The translations under genes and the position numbers were made by a program. Below are positions 27,408 to 36,848 of a stretch of DNA of 64,000 nt, one piece after another (positions within the stretch are counted from its first letter, which is position 1; each line of letters starts with the position of its first letter). The DNA is from Neorhizobium huautlense (GTDB lineage Bacteria; Pseudomonadota; Alphaproteobacteria; Rhizobiales; Rhizobiaceae): NCBI RefSeq assembly GCF_002968575.1, contig NZ_PVBM01000009.1:62001-126000 (forward strand), read 5' to 3'. The notes under the pieces were generated by a model. It ran no database searches, was not told the DNA's origin, and was given only the letters and a program-made list of their open reading frames with translations.

Positions 27408-28964
27408 ATGGCACGCGACGCCACCTTGCTGTTTGAAAGTTCCGAATGGAACTTCGCCACGCTGTCGCGCGCCTACGACGCCATCAAGGAGATCGCCGTC
27501 GGCGAACTGGGGCTGGATATCTATCCCAACCAGATCGAGGTCATCTCTTCCGAACAGATGCTCGACGCCTATTCCTCCATCGGCATGCCGCTGATGTACC
27601 AGCACTGGTCCTTTGGCAAGCGCTTCGCCTTCGAAAGCCACCTCTACCGCAAGGGTATGCGGGGGCTCGCCTATGAACTGGTCATCAATTCCAATCCCTG
27701 CATCACCTATCTCATGGAAGAAAACACCATGCCGATGCAGGCGCTGGTGACGGCGCATGCCGCTTTCGGCCACAACCATTTCTTCAAGAACAACTATCTC
27801 TTCCGCCAGTGGACGGATGCCGGAGCGATCCTCGGTTACATGGACTTCGCCAAAAAATACATCGCCAAATGCGAGGAGCGGTATGGGCTTGCAGCCGTGG
27901 AGGGAATTCTCGATTCGGCCCATGCACTGATGGACCAGGGCGTCTTCCACTACCGCCGCCCGCCGAGGCTTTCCCCGGCCAAGGTGACGGAGCGGGCGCG
28001 CGAACGGCTGGAATACGAGGAGCAGGCCTATAGCGACCTCTGGCGCACGTTGCCGGCGACGGCGGGTGCCGCCGATGTCGAGGAGGCGGAACAGGAGGCG
28101 ATGGAGCGCAGGAAGGCGCTCCATCTGCCAGAGGAGAACCTGCTGTATTTTCTCGAAAAGAATAGCCTGATTCTGGAGCCGTGGCAGCGCGAGATCCTGC
28201 GGATCGTGCGGGTGATTGCGCAATATTTCTACCCGCAGGGTCAGACCAAGGTGATGAACGAAGGCTGCGCGACCTTCGTGCATTACACGATCATCAACCG
28301 GCTGTTCGATAAGGGCCAGATCAGCGAGGGCGCCATGCTGGAGCTCTTGGCGAGCCACGCGAACGTGGTTTTTCAGCCGAGCTTTAATGATCCACGCTTT
28401 TCCGGTCTCAATCCCTACGCTTTAGGTTTTGCTATGATGCAGGATATCGAGCGTATCTGCATGGCGCCGACGGCGGAGGACCGGGACTGGTTTCCCGATA
28501 TCGCCGGCAATGGCGACGCGATGCGTACGCTGATCGATGCGTGGGAGAACCATCGCGACGAATCCTTCATCCTGCAATATCTGAGCCCGGCGCTGATCCG
28601 CAGATTCCGTCTGTTTCATCTCTCCGATCGCGCCACCGACCGTTTCTGCGAGGTGGCCTCCATCCATGACGAGCGGGGCTATTCTGCAGTCCGCTCGGCG
28701 CTTGCCCGCAGCTATGATCCCGGTGCGCACCGGCCGGATATTCAGGTGGTCGATGTTGATCTTCTCGGCGACCGGCGGCTTCGGCTCCAGCATTGGGTAA
28801 AGAACGGCATCCTCTTGGGGGAGGGCGAACGCGATGCCACGCTCGGCCATATCCGCCGGCTCTGGGGATATGACTTGAGCCTTACAGGGATCGATGCTTC
28901 CAGCGGCGCGGTGCTTTATGAGTGCTCGTCCACGGATAGCGGCGTAGTGCGCTCAGCCAGCTGA
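27408..28964 (+). CDS. SpoVR-family protein
   Basis: 518 residues from the ATG at 27408, which has AAAGGAG 5 nt upstream; the ATG at 27393 (overlapping the previous stop) precedes that site and is not preferred. SpoVR landmarks are YQHWSFGKRF, TAHAAFGHNHFFKNN and EGCATFVHY. In Bacillus the homologue is needed for spore cortex formation; in proteobacteria it belongs to the PrkA-YeaH-YcgB stress group. Molecular function unknown. Confidence 0.93.
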   Translation: MARDATLLFESSEWNFATLSRAYDAIKEIAVGELGLDIYPNQIEVISSEQMLDAYSSIGMPLMYQHWSFGKRFAFESHLYRKGMRGLAYELVINSNPCITYLMEENTMPMQALVTAHAAFGHNHFFKNNYLFRQWTDAGAILGYMDFAKKYIAKCEERYGLAAVEGILDSAHALMDQGVFHYRRPPRLSPAKVTERARERLEYEEQAYSDLWRTLPATAGAADVEEAEQEAMERRKALHLPEENLLYFLEKNSLILEPWQREILRIVRVIAQYFYPQGQTKVMNEGCATFVHYTIINRLFDKGQISEGAMLELLASHANVVFQPSFNDPRFSGLNPYALGFAMMQDIERICMAPTAEDRDWFPDIAGNGDAMRTLIDAWENHRDESFILQYLSPALIRRFRLFHLSDRATDRFCEVASIHDERGYSAVRSALARSYDPGAHRPDIQVVDVDLLGDRRLRLQHWVKNGILLGEGERDATLGHIRRLWGYDLSLTGIDASSGAVLYECSSTDSGVVRSAS

Positions 28965-29101
28965 CGCCTGCTTAAACATCCCGGCCTTCCACGCTTCGAT
29001 CTTGGCAGCCGGTTTGTGCCACGACAGGTGTGGCGACATGCCATGGGCTGAGATCGGAAGATTGTTTCCGACCTCCTCAGCCGAATTTTCACACATCGTC
29101 T

Positions 29102-29126
29102 GGAACCATGCAGGGAATGCCGTGTT
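29102..29126 (+). promoter_or_regulatory. Candidate EcfG (RpoE2)-type general-stress promoter
   Basis: GGAAC (29102-29106) is followed after 18 nt by TT (29125-29126), matching the GGAAC-N18/19-TT consensus described for RpoE2 in Sinorhizobium. It lies 28 bp before the DUF4142 gene, which gives a short leader, and DUF4142 genes are frequent members of such regulons. Confidence 0.55.
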
Positions 29127-29153
29127 CGTTTCTGGTGCGAAAGGAGAATCCTT

Positions 29154-29681
29154 ATGAAACGGACCGTTCTAGCGGCTGCCATGGTCATGGTGGCGACGTC
29201 GGCTCTTGCCCAATCGGCCGCAGAAAAATCAGGAGTGAATTCACTTGTTGGCGTTCCTCCGAAGGCCGAGGATTTCGTGATGGAAGCGGCGACCAGCGAT
29301 ATGTTCGAAATCGAATCCAGCAAGCTCGCCGTCGAACGTGCAGACGCAGCGACGAAGACCTTCGCGCAGCAGATGATCCAGGACCATCAGAAGACGGCCA
29401 CAGAACTTAAGCAGCTCGTCGACAGCGGCAAGGTAAAGATCGCTTTGCCGACGGCGATGACCGAGGCACAGCGGGAAATGCTCGACAAGCTGAAGGGCCT
29501 GCAAGGGGAGGACTTTACGGACCAGTATCATTCGGACCAAGTCGACGCCCATGAGGATGCGGTGGATCTCTTCAAGCGCTATGGCGAAGAAGGAGACAAC
29601 GCGGATCTCAAGGCCTGGGCAGCAAAGACCGCTCCAGCCCTGGAGCACCATCTCCAGATGGCCAAGGATCTGGACAAGTAA
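29154..29681 (+). CDS. DUF4142-domain exported protein
   Basis: 175 residues. A signal peptide (MKRTVLAAAMVMVATSALAQSA) is followed by a helical DUF4142 domain (AATSDMFEIESSKLAVERA, FAQQMIQDHQKTATEL, ending LEHHLQMAKDL), the ferritin-like four-helix periplasmic family. Its role is unknown; rhizobial members are commonly stress-induced, which fits the EcfG-type promoter seen upstream. AAGGAG is 7 nt before the ATG. Confidence 0.9.
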   Translation: MKRTVLAAAMVMVATSALAQSAAEKSGVNSLVGVPPKAEDFVMEAATSDMFEIESSKLAVERADAATKTFAQQMIQDHQKTATELKQLVDSGKVKIALPTAMTEAQREMLDKLKGLQGEDFTDQYHSDQVDAHEDAVDLFKRYGEEGDNADLKAWAAKTAPALEHHLQMAKDLDK

Positions 29682-29825
29682 ACGCGACGCCAGATTCGGC
29701 TGCTGCACCCGCTGTGGTGGATCCTCCGGCACAGCGATGAGCCGTCGCAGACCGGCAACTCATTCGATGCCCGTCCGAAGCCGAAAGGCTTGTCATTGGC
29801 GCGGGACGCTCAAGAGGACCTTACT

Positions 29826-30995
29826 GTGAAAGCACTGACCTGGCATGGCAAACACGACATCCGCTGCGAAAGCGTTCCCGATCCTGAAATCCAGCACGGC
29901 AGAGATGCCATCATCAAGGTGACCGCCTGCGCGATCTGCGGTTCCGACCTCCATCTTTACGATGGCATCATGCCCGAGATGCGTAGCGGCGACATCATGG
30001 GCCATGAGACCATGGGTGAGGTGGTTGAGGTGGGGAGGGATAATACGAAGCTGAAAGTGGGCGATCGGGTGGTCGTGCCTTTCACCATCTCCTGCGGCGA
30101 ATGCTTTTTCTGCCAGCGCGGTTTCTATTCGGGTTGCGAGCGTTCCAACCCTGATCGGAGCAAGGTGACCAAGCTGTGGGGCAATTCGCCGGCAGGCCTG
30201 TTTGGATATTCCCATCTGCTTGGCGGCTATAGCGGTGGCCAGGCGGAATATCTGAGAGTGCCTTACGCTGATGTCGGTCCGATCAAGGTTCCGGAGGGGT
30301 TGACCGATGAGCAGGTCCTGTTCCTCTCCGACATCTTTCCGACAGGCTATATGGCCGCCGAGTTCTGCAACATTCAGGCGGGCGACACGATTGCGATCTG
30401 GGGCTGCGGACCTGTCGGCCAGATGGCCATCCGTTCTGCCTTCCTGCTCGGCGCCGCACGGGTAATTGCGATTGACGCGGTACCGGAACGACTGACGCTT
30501 GCAGCCTCGGCGGGTGCGATCACTCTCGATTTTCTGGACGAGGACATCTACGACCGAATCATGGAACTGACACACGGCCGCGGAGCGGATGCGTGCATCG
30601 ATGCGGTCGGTACGGAAGCGGATGCCTCGGCAAGCTGGGACTCACGTATCGACCGGATCAAGGTCGCCATGTTCATGGGCACCGACCGGCCGCATGTCCT
30701 GCGTCAGGCAATTCTTTGTTGCCGCAATTTCGGCACCGTCTCCATCGTCGGTGTCTATGGCGGCTTCCTCGACAAGATACCCATGGGATCCGCCATCAAT
30801 CGCGGCCTGACGTTCAGGATGGCGCAGACGCCCGTGCAGCACTACCTGCCGATCCTCATGGATCGGATCCAAAAAGGTGAAATTGATCCCTCCTTCGTCA
30901 TAACGCATCGCGCGACGCTGGAAGAGGGTCCCGAACTCTACAAGACGTTCCGTGACAAGCAGGATGGCTGCATCAAGGTCGTCATGAAACCATGA
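29826..30995 (+). CDS. Zinc-dependent alcohol dehydrogenase (GTG start)
   Basis: 389 residues from GTG at 29826, with AGAGGA 7 nt upstream; the frame open to 29790 has no site. Medium-chain dehydrogenase landmarks: catalytic-zinc [12 protein letters not shown], and structural-zinc [15 protein letters not shown], then a GCGPVGQMA Rossmann motif. It resembles glutathione-independent formaldehyde/S-hydroxymethyl-type dehydrogenases of the FdhA family. It is followed 11 nt later by an SDR gene. Confidence 0.9.
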   Translation: MKALTWHGKHDIRCESVPDPEIQHGRDAIIKVTACAICGSDLHLYDGIMPEMRSGDIMGHETMGEVVEVGRDNTKLKVGDRVVVPFTISCGECFFCQRGFYSGCERSNPDRSKVTKLWGNSPAGLFGYSHLLGGYSGGQAEYLRVPYADVGPIKVPEGLTDEQVLFLSDIFPTGYMAAEFCNIQAGDTIAIWGCGPVGQMAIRSAFLLGAARVIAIDAVPERLTLAASAGAITLDFLDEDIYDRIMELTHGRGADACIDAVGTEADASASWDSRIDRIKVAMFMGTDRPHVLRQAILCCRNFGTVSIVGVYGGFLDKIPMGSAINRGLTFRMAQTPVQHYLPILMDRIQKGEIDPSFVITHRATLEEGPELYKTFRDKQDGCIKVVMKP

Positions 30996-31006
30996 AGGAG
31001 AAAGCC

Positions 31007-31807
31007 ATGAGCCTTGCTGAAGCAGACAAGGGCCTTGCGGTCGTCACCGGCGCCTCGTCGGGGATCGGTTACGAGCTTGCGAAATGTGCGGCCCAGGATG
31101 GTTATGATCTTGCTATCGCAGCAGACGAGCCGCAAATCGAGGAGGCGGCGACGAAGCTCAGGGAGTTCGGCGTGGAGGTTGAAGCCATGCAGGTCGATCT
31201 CTCAACGCGCGATGGCGTGCGCCGGTTTGTTGCGGGAATCTCCGCTCTCGGAAAACCGATCGACCTTTTGATGGCAAACGCAGGCAGGGGCCTCGGCGAC
31301 GGCTTTCTTGACGAAAACATTGATGATGTACAACGGGTCGTGGACACCAATATCAGCGGCACGTTGGCGCTGGTCCATGATATCGGCAATCGCATGCGGG
31401 CCCGTGGTAAAGGGCGCATTCTTTTCACCGGTTCGATTGCCGGCTTTATTCCCGGTACATTCCAGGCGGTCTATAACAGCACCAAGGCCTTCATCAACTC
31501 CTTCTCCTTCGCACTGCGCGAAGAGTTGAGGAATACCGGCGTCACGGTCACCTGCCTTATGCCGGGCGCGACGGATACCGAATTCTTCGAACGCGCCGAT
31601 CTCATGGACACACGAGTCGGCCAGGCCAAGAAGGACGATCCGGCACCGGTCGCCAAGATTGGCTATGACGCGATGATGGAAGGCGAAGGCGACGTCGTCT
31701 CGGGATGGAAGAACAAGCTGATGTCGGCAGCCGCCAACGTCACGCCGTCCGAAGTTCTCGCCAGGCAGCACCGCAAGATGACGGAACCAGGTTCCGCGAA
31801 GAACTGA
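31007..31807 (+). CDS. Short-chain dehydrogenase/reductase (SDR)
   Basis: 266 residues from the ATG at 31007, preceded by AAGGAG-6 nt; the ATG at 30992 overlaps the upstream stop and precedes that site. SDR motifs: TGASSGIG (cofactor), NAG, and YNSTKAF with the catalytic Tyr/Lys. The NAD(P) preference and substrate are unknown. It forms an operon with the alcohol dehydrogenase. Confidence 0.9.
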   Translation: MSLAEADKGLAVVTGASSGIGYELAKCAAQDGYDLAIAADEPQIEEAATKLREFGVEVEAMQVDLSTRDGVRRFVAGISALGKPIDLLMANAGRGLGDGFLDENIDDVQRVVDTNISGTLALVHDIGNRMRARGKGRILFTGSIAGFIPGTFQAVYNSTKAFINSFSFALREELRNTGVTVTCLMPGATDTEFFERADLMDTRVGQAKKDDPAPVAKIGYDAMMEGEGDVVSGWKNKLMSAAANVTPSEVLARQHRKMTEPGSAKN

Positions 31808-31913
31808 CGATGCCAGGCAGCGGAACATGATGTATTTCGAAATGCCGCCAGCAGAAGGGCTTTCCGTGCCGATGCGGAACGGGCGCTTGCATCTGCATGA
31901 TCCGGCCCCGTCC

Positions 31914-32081
31914 TTAACGGATTGCGTCGGAGCCTGACGTATCGTCGTCAGCAACACCTTTTTTGAAGGCTCTGACTCCTTGCCCCAGATCACCCAACAA
32001 CTGAGGGATCTTTCCTCGACCGAATAGCAGCAGAATGATTGCGACTACGATCAACCAATGCCAGGCACTAAAGGAACCCAT
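31914..32081 (-). CDS. tatE: Short TatA/TatE-family translocase subunit
   Basis: 55 residues only ([20 protein letters not shown]...), with AGGAG 8 nt before the ATG at 32081. It has the TatA layout: short periplasmic start, one membrane helix (about residues 8-20), the FGRGKIP hinge, an amphipathic helix ([15 protein letters not shown]) and an acidic tail. It lies 149 bp after nosX on the same strand. NosZ and NosX have twin-arginine signals, and a tatE gene closes the nos cluster of Pseudomonas stutzeri, so a dedicated Tat component for the nos system is likely. A second genomic tatABC is presumed elsewhere. Confidence 0.9.
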   Translation of the reverse strand: MGSFSAWHWLIVVAIILLLFGRGKIPQLLGDLGQGVRAFKKGVADDDTSGSDAIR

Positions 32082-32230
32082 TTTTTTACTCCTGAGTTAG
32101 CTGCGACGAATAGAACTTCCAGAACCACATCCGGTTTTGAACACTGCTTGCCGTGGGAGCTTCCGGTTGTTCCAGCGCAGCATTGACGCGCGAAAGAAGG
32201 GCTGCGCTCACAGCAAGATCGGCGGAAAAT

Positions 32231-33202
32231 CTAGACGGGGAGAGCATCAACCGAAACGGTCTGCTCTCCCGCAAGTATTGTTTGGATTGTTTGCCGATCG
32301 ATTAGACCAAAGGCGGTCGAATAGGCGTCGGCCCGGGTAGCGTTATCGGCAATGACGGTCACTCTGCGGTAGAGGGGAGCGATCTTGCCTTTCCGGGGAT
32401 CAAGTATATGGCTGAACCGCCCGGCGTTGTCGAAATGGAAACCGGAGAAGCTTGATGTGGCGACTGCCTTATTCACCACCGGAAGGACCTTGTCTGTTCG
32501 AGTATCGGTCTGGTTTGCCGCCAATCCGATGCGCCAGGATGACCCGTCAGGCTTTGTCCCGATTGCGTAGCTTTCGCCCATGTCGACCAAGCTGCTTTCG
32601 ATGCCACTCTCCCGCATCAGAGCGACCACTCGGTCCGTGACGTAACCCTGGGCGATCCCGTTGAGCGTCAACGCCATACCGGGCCGTTTGAAGACGATCC
32701 GATCACGGCTGAACTCCAGGTGCTGAAAACCAATGGAGGTTCTGACCTGCTCCAGCTCGACCTGAGAAGGGCCGGAGGCCGCGGCATCAGTCTTGCTGAA
32801 GTGGCGGGCGTAAAGTGCCCAGAGCGGCTGGATGCTGGGGTCGAAAATTCCGTTCGTTTTCTCCCAGGCTTCGCGGCTCGCTTGCAGCACGGCCACCAGA
32901 TCTCGCGACGGAGCCGCCAAGGCACCCACACGGTTGAGCTCGCATAGCTCGGAATGACTGCGATAGAGGCTGAAGATATCTTCGAGCCGGCGGGCTTCCG
33001 CCACCACGCGACCGATCAGGTTTTTCGCAAATGAGCGGTCCGGATGGTTGAGGATGAGCGTGGTCGCGGCTCCAAGCGCATGGCCATGCCAGACGACCGG
33101 CTCGATTTGCACACCGGCCCTAGCGTGGGAGGGAAGCAACGATAGCCCGGCGGCTGCACCCAGGATCCGCAACGTTCTGCGGCGTGATATTCCGCTAGTC
33201 AT
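32231..33202 (-). CDS. nosX: NosX, FAD:protein FMN transferase (ApbE family)
   Basis: 323 residues from the ATG at 33202, which overlaps the end of nosL by 8 nt and has GGAGG upstream. A twin-arginine signal (SRRRTLRILGAAAGL) directs export. The ApbE domain carries out covalent FMN attachment to Thr in D-x-x-S-G-A-T sites; NosR in this operon has exactly such a site (DIVSGAT, Thr164). Mature features include HALGAATTLIL and LDPRKGKIAP-type segments. It is needed for NosR function in related denitrifiers. Confidence 0.92.
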   Translation of the reverse strand: MTSGISRRRTLRILGAAAGLSLLPSHARAGVQIEPVVWHGHALGAATTLILNHPDRSFAKNLIGRVVAEARRLEDIFSLYRSHSELCELNRVGALAAPSRDLVAVLQASREAWEKTNGIFDPSIQPLWALYARHFSKTDAAASGPSQVELEQVRTSIGFQHLEFSRDRIVFKRPGMALTLNGIAQGYVTDRVVALMRESGIESSLVDMGESYAIGTKPDGSSWRIGLAANQTDTRTDKVLPVVNKAVATSSFSGFHFDNAGRFSHILDPRKGKIAPLYRRVTVIADNATRADAYSTAFGLIDRQTIQTILAGEQTVSVDALPV

Positions 33203-33746
33203 CTGCGTGCCCCTCCGTGGTGTCATTTGATGCCGTATCGGTCGCCGTACCGGCACTTAGGATGTAATCCCTTGGAATATCGCTGAAACCGACGATCCTC
33301 CCCCCGTGTTGTTGCGCGAAGCTGCGCGCATCCTCCTGAACGGAGAAGGGGACCGCTTCGTCTGCATCCATGCCGCCGCGCTGTGTGCTGCCGATGACGA
33401 AATAGGCCTTCTTTGCGTCTATCCAGTTTTCCGCTCCCGGCTCCTCCCAACTCGGAGCCTTGCTCATGTCGGATACGTAGATGGCTGCGATATCCCGCGG
33501 CTCCTCCGGCAACATCGTGAAGGCCAGGGTGTCCCGGGCCGACGAAAACCAGATCGCTTCCGGGATATTTTTAAGAATTATCTGACCTTTTGGCCCTGGA
33601 TGTTCGAGCACGTTCATGCCGCAATAGCGGCCCATCGCATCCTCGGTAAGGGCGAAGGGAGCGGGTGGGGTTGCCTCTTCCTGACCGCTGCATCCGGAAA
33701 ACAGGAGCGTCGAGGCAAGCGCAATTATGGCCAGGGGAACGTTCAT
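33195..33746 (-). CDS. nosL: NosL, copper-binding outer/inner-membrane lipoprotein
   Basis: 183 residues from the ATG at 33746 (ATGA overlap with nosY). Signal peptide with a lipobox LFSGC (Cys18). The mature protein has the NosL CGMNVLEHPGPKGQI copper-site segment and YVSDMS. It delivers Cu(I) for NosZ maturation. An AGGAG site lies 6 nt before the ATG. Confidence 0.93.
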   Translation of the reverse strand: MNVPLAIIALASTLLFSGCSGQEEATPPAPFALTEDAMGRYCGMNVLEHPGPKGQIILKNIPEAIWFSSARDTLAFTMLPEEPRDIAAIYVSDMSKAPSWEEPGAENWIDAKKAYFVIGSTQRGGMDADEAVPFSVQEDARSFAQQHGGRIVGFSDIPRDYILSAGTATDTASNDTTEGHADD

Positions 33747-34570
33747 GCTTCTCTCCTGGAAAAAAAGAAACTGGCAAGGCCAAGGGGAACAATGGTCCAA
33801 AGGAAGAGCGCCACGATCATCACAGGAGTCGACAGGCGGCTATTGGCGGCGACGCCTCCCATGCCCGACAGTGCGCCGGCGTTTCCGGAGCCAAGATTGA
33901 GCAGGCGGTAGGCGTCAGTTGGATTGGCGACAAGCAGAAGATCGAGCAGGAGGGCCGGCACGGCGCGGCCTTGGGCAGCGACCAGTCCGCCGAGCAGCGC
34001 CATGTCGTAGATCAGCACGAAAAACAGCCATATGCCGATCGCGATGCCGCCTGCTGTGCTGCGTTCGCGGGCGAGCGTGCTTGTGAGATAGCCGATGGCA
34101 AGAAACACTGCGCCGAGCAGTACCGAGGAGCCGAGCATGGAGAGAAAGGCCAACCAGCTTTCGCCGGTAATATCCGTACCTGTCAATGTCAGGGCCACCG
34201 CCGAGGCTCCGAAGCCGATCAGCGTGGCAAAAGCGAGGATAGCCAGGTGGCCGAGAAACTTACCGAAGATGACCTCGCCACGACCAATCGGATAGCTGAG
34301 CAGCAGCAGCATGGTGCCGCGTTCGGATTCCCCGACAATGGCATCGTGCGAGAGCAGCAGGGCGATCAGCGGCAGCAGGAAGATCGTTAGACTGGAAAGG
34401 CTGACGATCACCACATCCAACTGGTTGACGCCGACATTGCCGGTTGGGGCGCTGCCGAGGAAGGAAAGGGTAAGGGAAAGGGCGGCTAGCAGCAGCGTGG
34501 TTGCCAGGACCCAGCGGTTACGCAATCCTTCCTGGATCTCCTTGCGGGCGATGATGAGAATGTTGGTCAT
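33743..34570 (-). CDS. nosY: NosY, ABC permease for NosZ maturation
   Basis: 275 residues from the ATG at 34570 (ATGA overlap with nosF); a GTG two codons earlier is an alternative. Six predicted membrane helices and the ABC-2-like ESERGTMLLLLSYPIGRGEVIFGKF segment fit NosY. With NosF and NosD it forms the NosDFY complex that supports assembly of the CuZ centre of NosZ. Confidence 0.93.
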   Translation of the reverse strand: MTNILIIARKEIQEGLRNRWVLATTLLLAALSLTLSFLGSAPTGNVGVNQLDVVIVSLSSLTIFLLPLIALLLSHDAIVGESERGTMLLLLSYPIGRGEVIFGKFLGHLAILAFATLIGFGASAVALTLTGTDITGESWLAFLSMLGSSVLLGAVFLAIGYLTSTLARERSTAGGIAIGIWLFFVLIYDMALLGGLVAAQGRAVPALLLDLLLVANPTDAYRLLNLGSGNAGALSGMGGVAANSRLSTPVMIVALFLWTIVPLGLASFFFSRREA

Positions 34571-35478
34571 TTGCACGCCTGCCCCGTCAGAAAATGTGCG
34601 TAGAGATCATCAAGCGTCGGCTCGATCACGGTCAGATCCGCGAGTTTTGCGGGCTGGACGGTCATCCTGTGGAGAAGCGGGATCTTGTCCTCCGGCGCGA
34701 CTTCGGTTTCGAAGGTGCCAGTGGGCGTCCGTTTCCAGCCTGTTTCTCCAGAAGGCCATTCGGGGCCGTGATCCTCGGCGAAGCGGATACCGATGCGGGT
34801 CGGCAAGCGCGCAATCCGTCGCAGTTCATCCAGCGTACCGTCGGCGATCTTCACGCCTCGATTGACGATAATGACGCGATCGGCGCGGTCTTCCAGTTCG
34901 GTCAATGCGTGGGAAGAGAGCAGCACCGTTGCGCCGTCGGAACGCAAGTCGGCAATCAGGTCGTAGAAACTGCGGCGAAGCGCCGGATCGAGACCGCTGG
35001 TAGGCTCGTCAAGCAGCAGGACGCGCGGTTCGCCAAGTAGGGCCTGGGCGAGCCCAAGCCGTTGCCGCATGCCCTTGGAATAGGTGCGAACCGGGCGGTC
35101 GGCAGCTTCCTGAGCAAGACCGACGCGTTCGAACAGTGCATCGGCGGAGGAAAGCGGGACCCGCTTCAGGCGGGCATAGAAGGAAAGGGTTTCCCGGCCG
35201 GTTAGCGCCATGTGAAAGGACACGCTTTCGGGCAGATAGCCAAGCCGCTGGCGAACATGGAAGTCGCCCTGGGCAGGATCCTCGCCCAACATCTTCAAGG
35301 TGCCGGTGGTTGGGCGGATCAGCCCCAGCATGAGCTTGATCAGCGTGGTCTTGCCCGCCCCGTTATGCCCGACCAAAGCAATCGTCTCACCGGCATTGAG
35401 CGCGAAGGACACGTCCTTCACCGCGTGAACATTGCCGTAGCGCTTGGAAATACCGGTAGCAGAAACTGTCGCCGTCAT
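34567..35478 (-). CDS. nosF: NosF, ABC ATP-binding protein
   Basis: 303 residues. Walker A GHNGAGKTT (about 37-45), signature YSKGMRQRLGLAQ and Walker B LLLDEP are all present. It energises NosDFY. Its ATG overlaps the nosD stop (ATGA). Confidence 0.95.
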   Translation of the reverse strand: MTATVSATGISKRYGNVHAVKDVSFALNAGETIALVGHNGAGKTTLIKLMLGLIRPTTGTLKMLGEDPAQGDFHVRQRLGYLPESVSFHMALTGRETLSFYARLKRVPLSSADALFERVGLAQEAADRPVRTYSKGMRQRLGLAQALLGEPRVLLLDEPTSGLDPALRRSFYDLIADLRSDGATVLLSSHALTELEDRADRVIIVNRGVKIADGTLDELRRIARLPTRIGIRFAEDHGPEWPSGETGWKRTPTGTFETEVAPEDKIPLLHRMTVQPAKLADLTVIEPTLDDLYAHFLTGQACK

Positions 35479-36848
35479 GGTCTTGCCTTCTTCTCATTGA
35501 TCGGCGCCATCAGAGGGTGGCTGTCCACCACGCCGCCAGGCAGGAGTGCCGGAAATTGGGCCTGTGCCCAGCGGATGACCTGAACAGCCGGGCTGGTCAT
35601 CAGGACCTTCGCCTGCGGCGAGGTCCACAGCACCTGGTCAATCAGATCGTTTGGCCTATAGGGATTGTCGGCGATGCCATCGCCGTCGAGGTCGAAAGCC
35701 GGATTATCGCTCCAGTAGTTGCCGCGGTTCTCATAGGACCAGTCGAGAAAACGGGTACCGACATATTTGACCTGGTTGCGATTGTTGATGAAGGCATTGC
35801 CGCTCATCCGATTGCCTTCGGAGCCTGCGGTGAAATGGATGCCGATGGCGCAGTTTTCGAAGTGGTTATCCGCAAACCGGTTGCGGTTGGCATTGTACAT
35901 GAAGACGCATTTTTCGGGTCCGAGCCGTGCACCGCCCTCCAGAGCCATATCCGCGACCTCGGTTTTCGGCATTCCATGTTCGCCTGTCTGCTGACCAGCC
36001 GAAAGCCAGCGATCGATCGGCTGCATCCGGCCAATGACTGTATTTCCGTGGATTTCCGAACTGTTGGCCGCATTGAGAAGCAGCCCATGGTCGCGATCCC
36101 CGTTCGAAACGTTGCCGACGATCTTCAGCCGTTTCGAAAACATGATCGCGTAGCCGACCGAATTGCCGGTCGAGACATTGTCGCTGATCTCGCTGTCGTT
36201 GGTGTACATATAATGGATCGCAAAGCGCAGATCGGAAAAGCGATTGCCGCTGAAGACGTTGTTCTTGCTGGCGGTCGTCGCGATCCCGTCACGGCCGAAA
36301 CTGACGTCGTTGCCGATTACCTTGGCGCCGGGTGAGTTCCAGATGGTGATGCCGCTACCGGCCTCGCTCATGCGGCCGGATCTGAGGCCGACCACGCGGT
36401 TGTTGCGGGCAATGGAATCAGCCGCGCCATAGAGATAGATGCCGGACATATTGTCGGTGACGGTATTATCTTCGATGACTGCGCCGGTTGCCTCCTCCGT
36501 CGCATAGATACCGGAATCCCGCATCGACAGGTTTCGGCCCGATCCGGTGACGGAGAGCCCACGCACAGTCACGCCGGGCGAAGCGATGGTGATTACGCTG
36601 CCTTCGCCGCTGCCTGTGATGGCAGCACCTGGCCTTCCGACAAGCGCAAGAGGCTTGTCGATCACAATGGGACCTCTGTAATCGCCAGACGAGAGGACAA
36701 GCGTGTCTCCCGGCGCGGCTCTTGAGATAACCTCCTGCAATGCGACGTCGGCCGGTGACACGGAAATATCCGCCGCCAGCGTCACGGCTGGGATGGCGGC
36801 CAAGAAGGCCGCCATCCCAGATCGTATCGTCGGGTGACGAAGAGACAT
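35475..36848 (-). CDS. nosD: NosD, periplasmic beta-helix copper/sulfur-processing protein
   Basis: 457 residues from the ATG at 36848, which overlaps the nosZ stop (TGATG). A signal peptide (ending VTLAAD) precedes carbohydrate-binding/CASH parallel beta-helix repeats (NSxxxxGN-like turns, about residues 60-370). NosD sits on the NosFY transporter and interacts with NosL and NosZ during CuZ assembly. Confidence 0.95.
   Translation of the reverse strand: MSLRHPTIRSGMAAFLAAIPAVTLAADISVSPADVALQEVISRAAPGDTLVLSSGDYRGPIVIDKPLALVGRPGAAITGSGEGSVITIASPGVTVRGLSVTGSGRNLSMRDSGIYATEEATGAVIEDNTVTDNMSGIYLYGAADSIARNNRVVGLRSGRMSEAGSGITIWNSPGAKVIGNDVSFGRDGIATTASKNNVFSGNRFSDLRFAIHYMYTNDSEISDNVSTGNSVGYAIMFSKRLKIVGNVSNGDRDHGLLLNAANSSEIHGNTVIGRMQPIDRWLSAGQQTGEHGMPKTEVADMALEGGARLGPEKCVFMYNANRNRFADNHFENCAIGIHFTAGSEGNRMSGNAFINNRNQVKYVGTRFLDWSYENRGNYWSDNPAFDLDGDGIADNPYRPNDLIDQVLWTSPQAKVLMTSPAVQVIRWAQAQFPALLPGGVVDSHPLMAPINEKKARP

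Noticed and set aside
32086..32274. A 62-residue minus-strand frame between nosX and tatE
   Set aside because: It starts inside the nosX coding end and has no domain. The gap between nosX and tatE otherwise looks non-coding.
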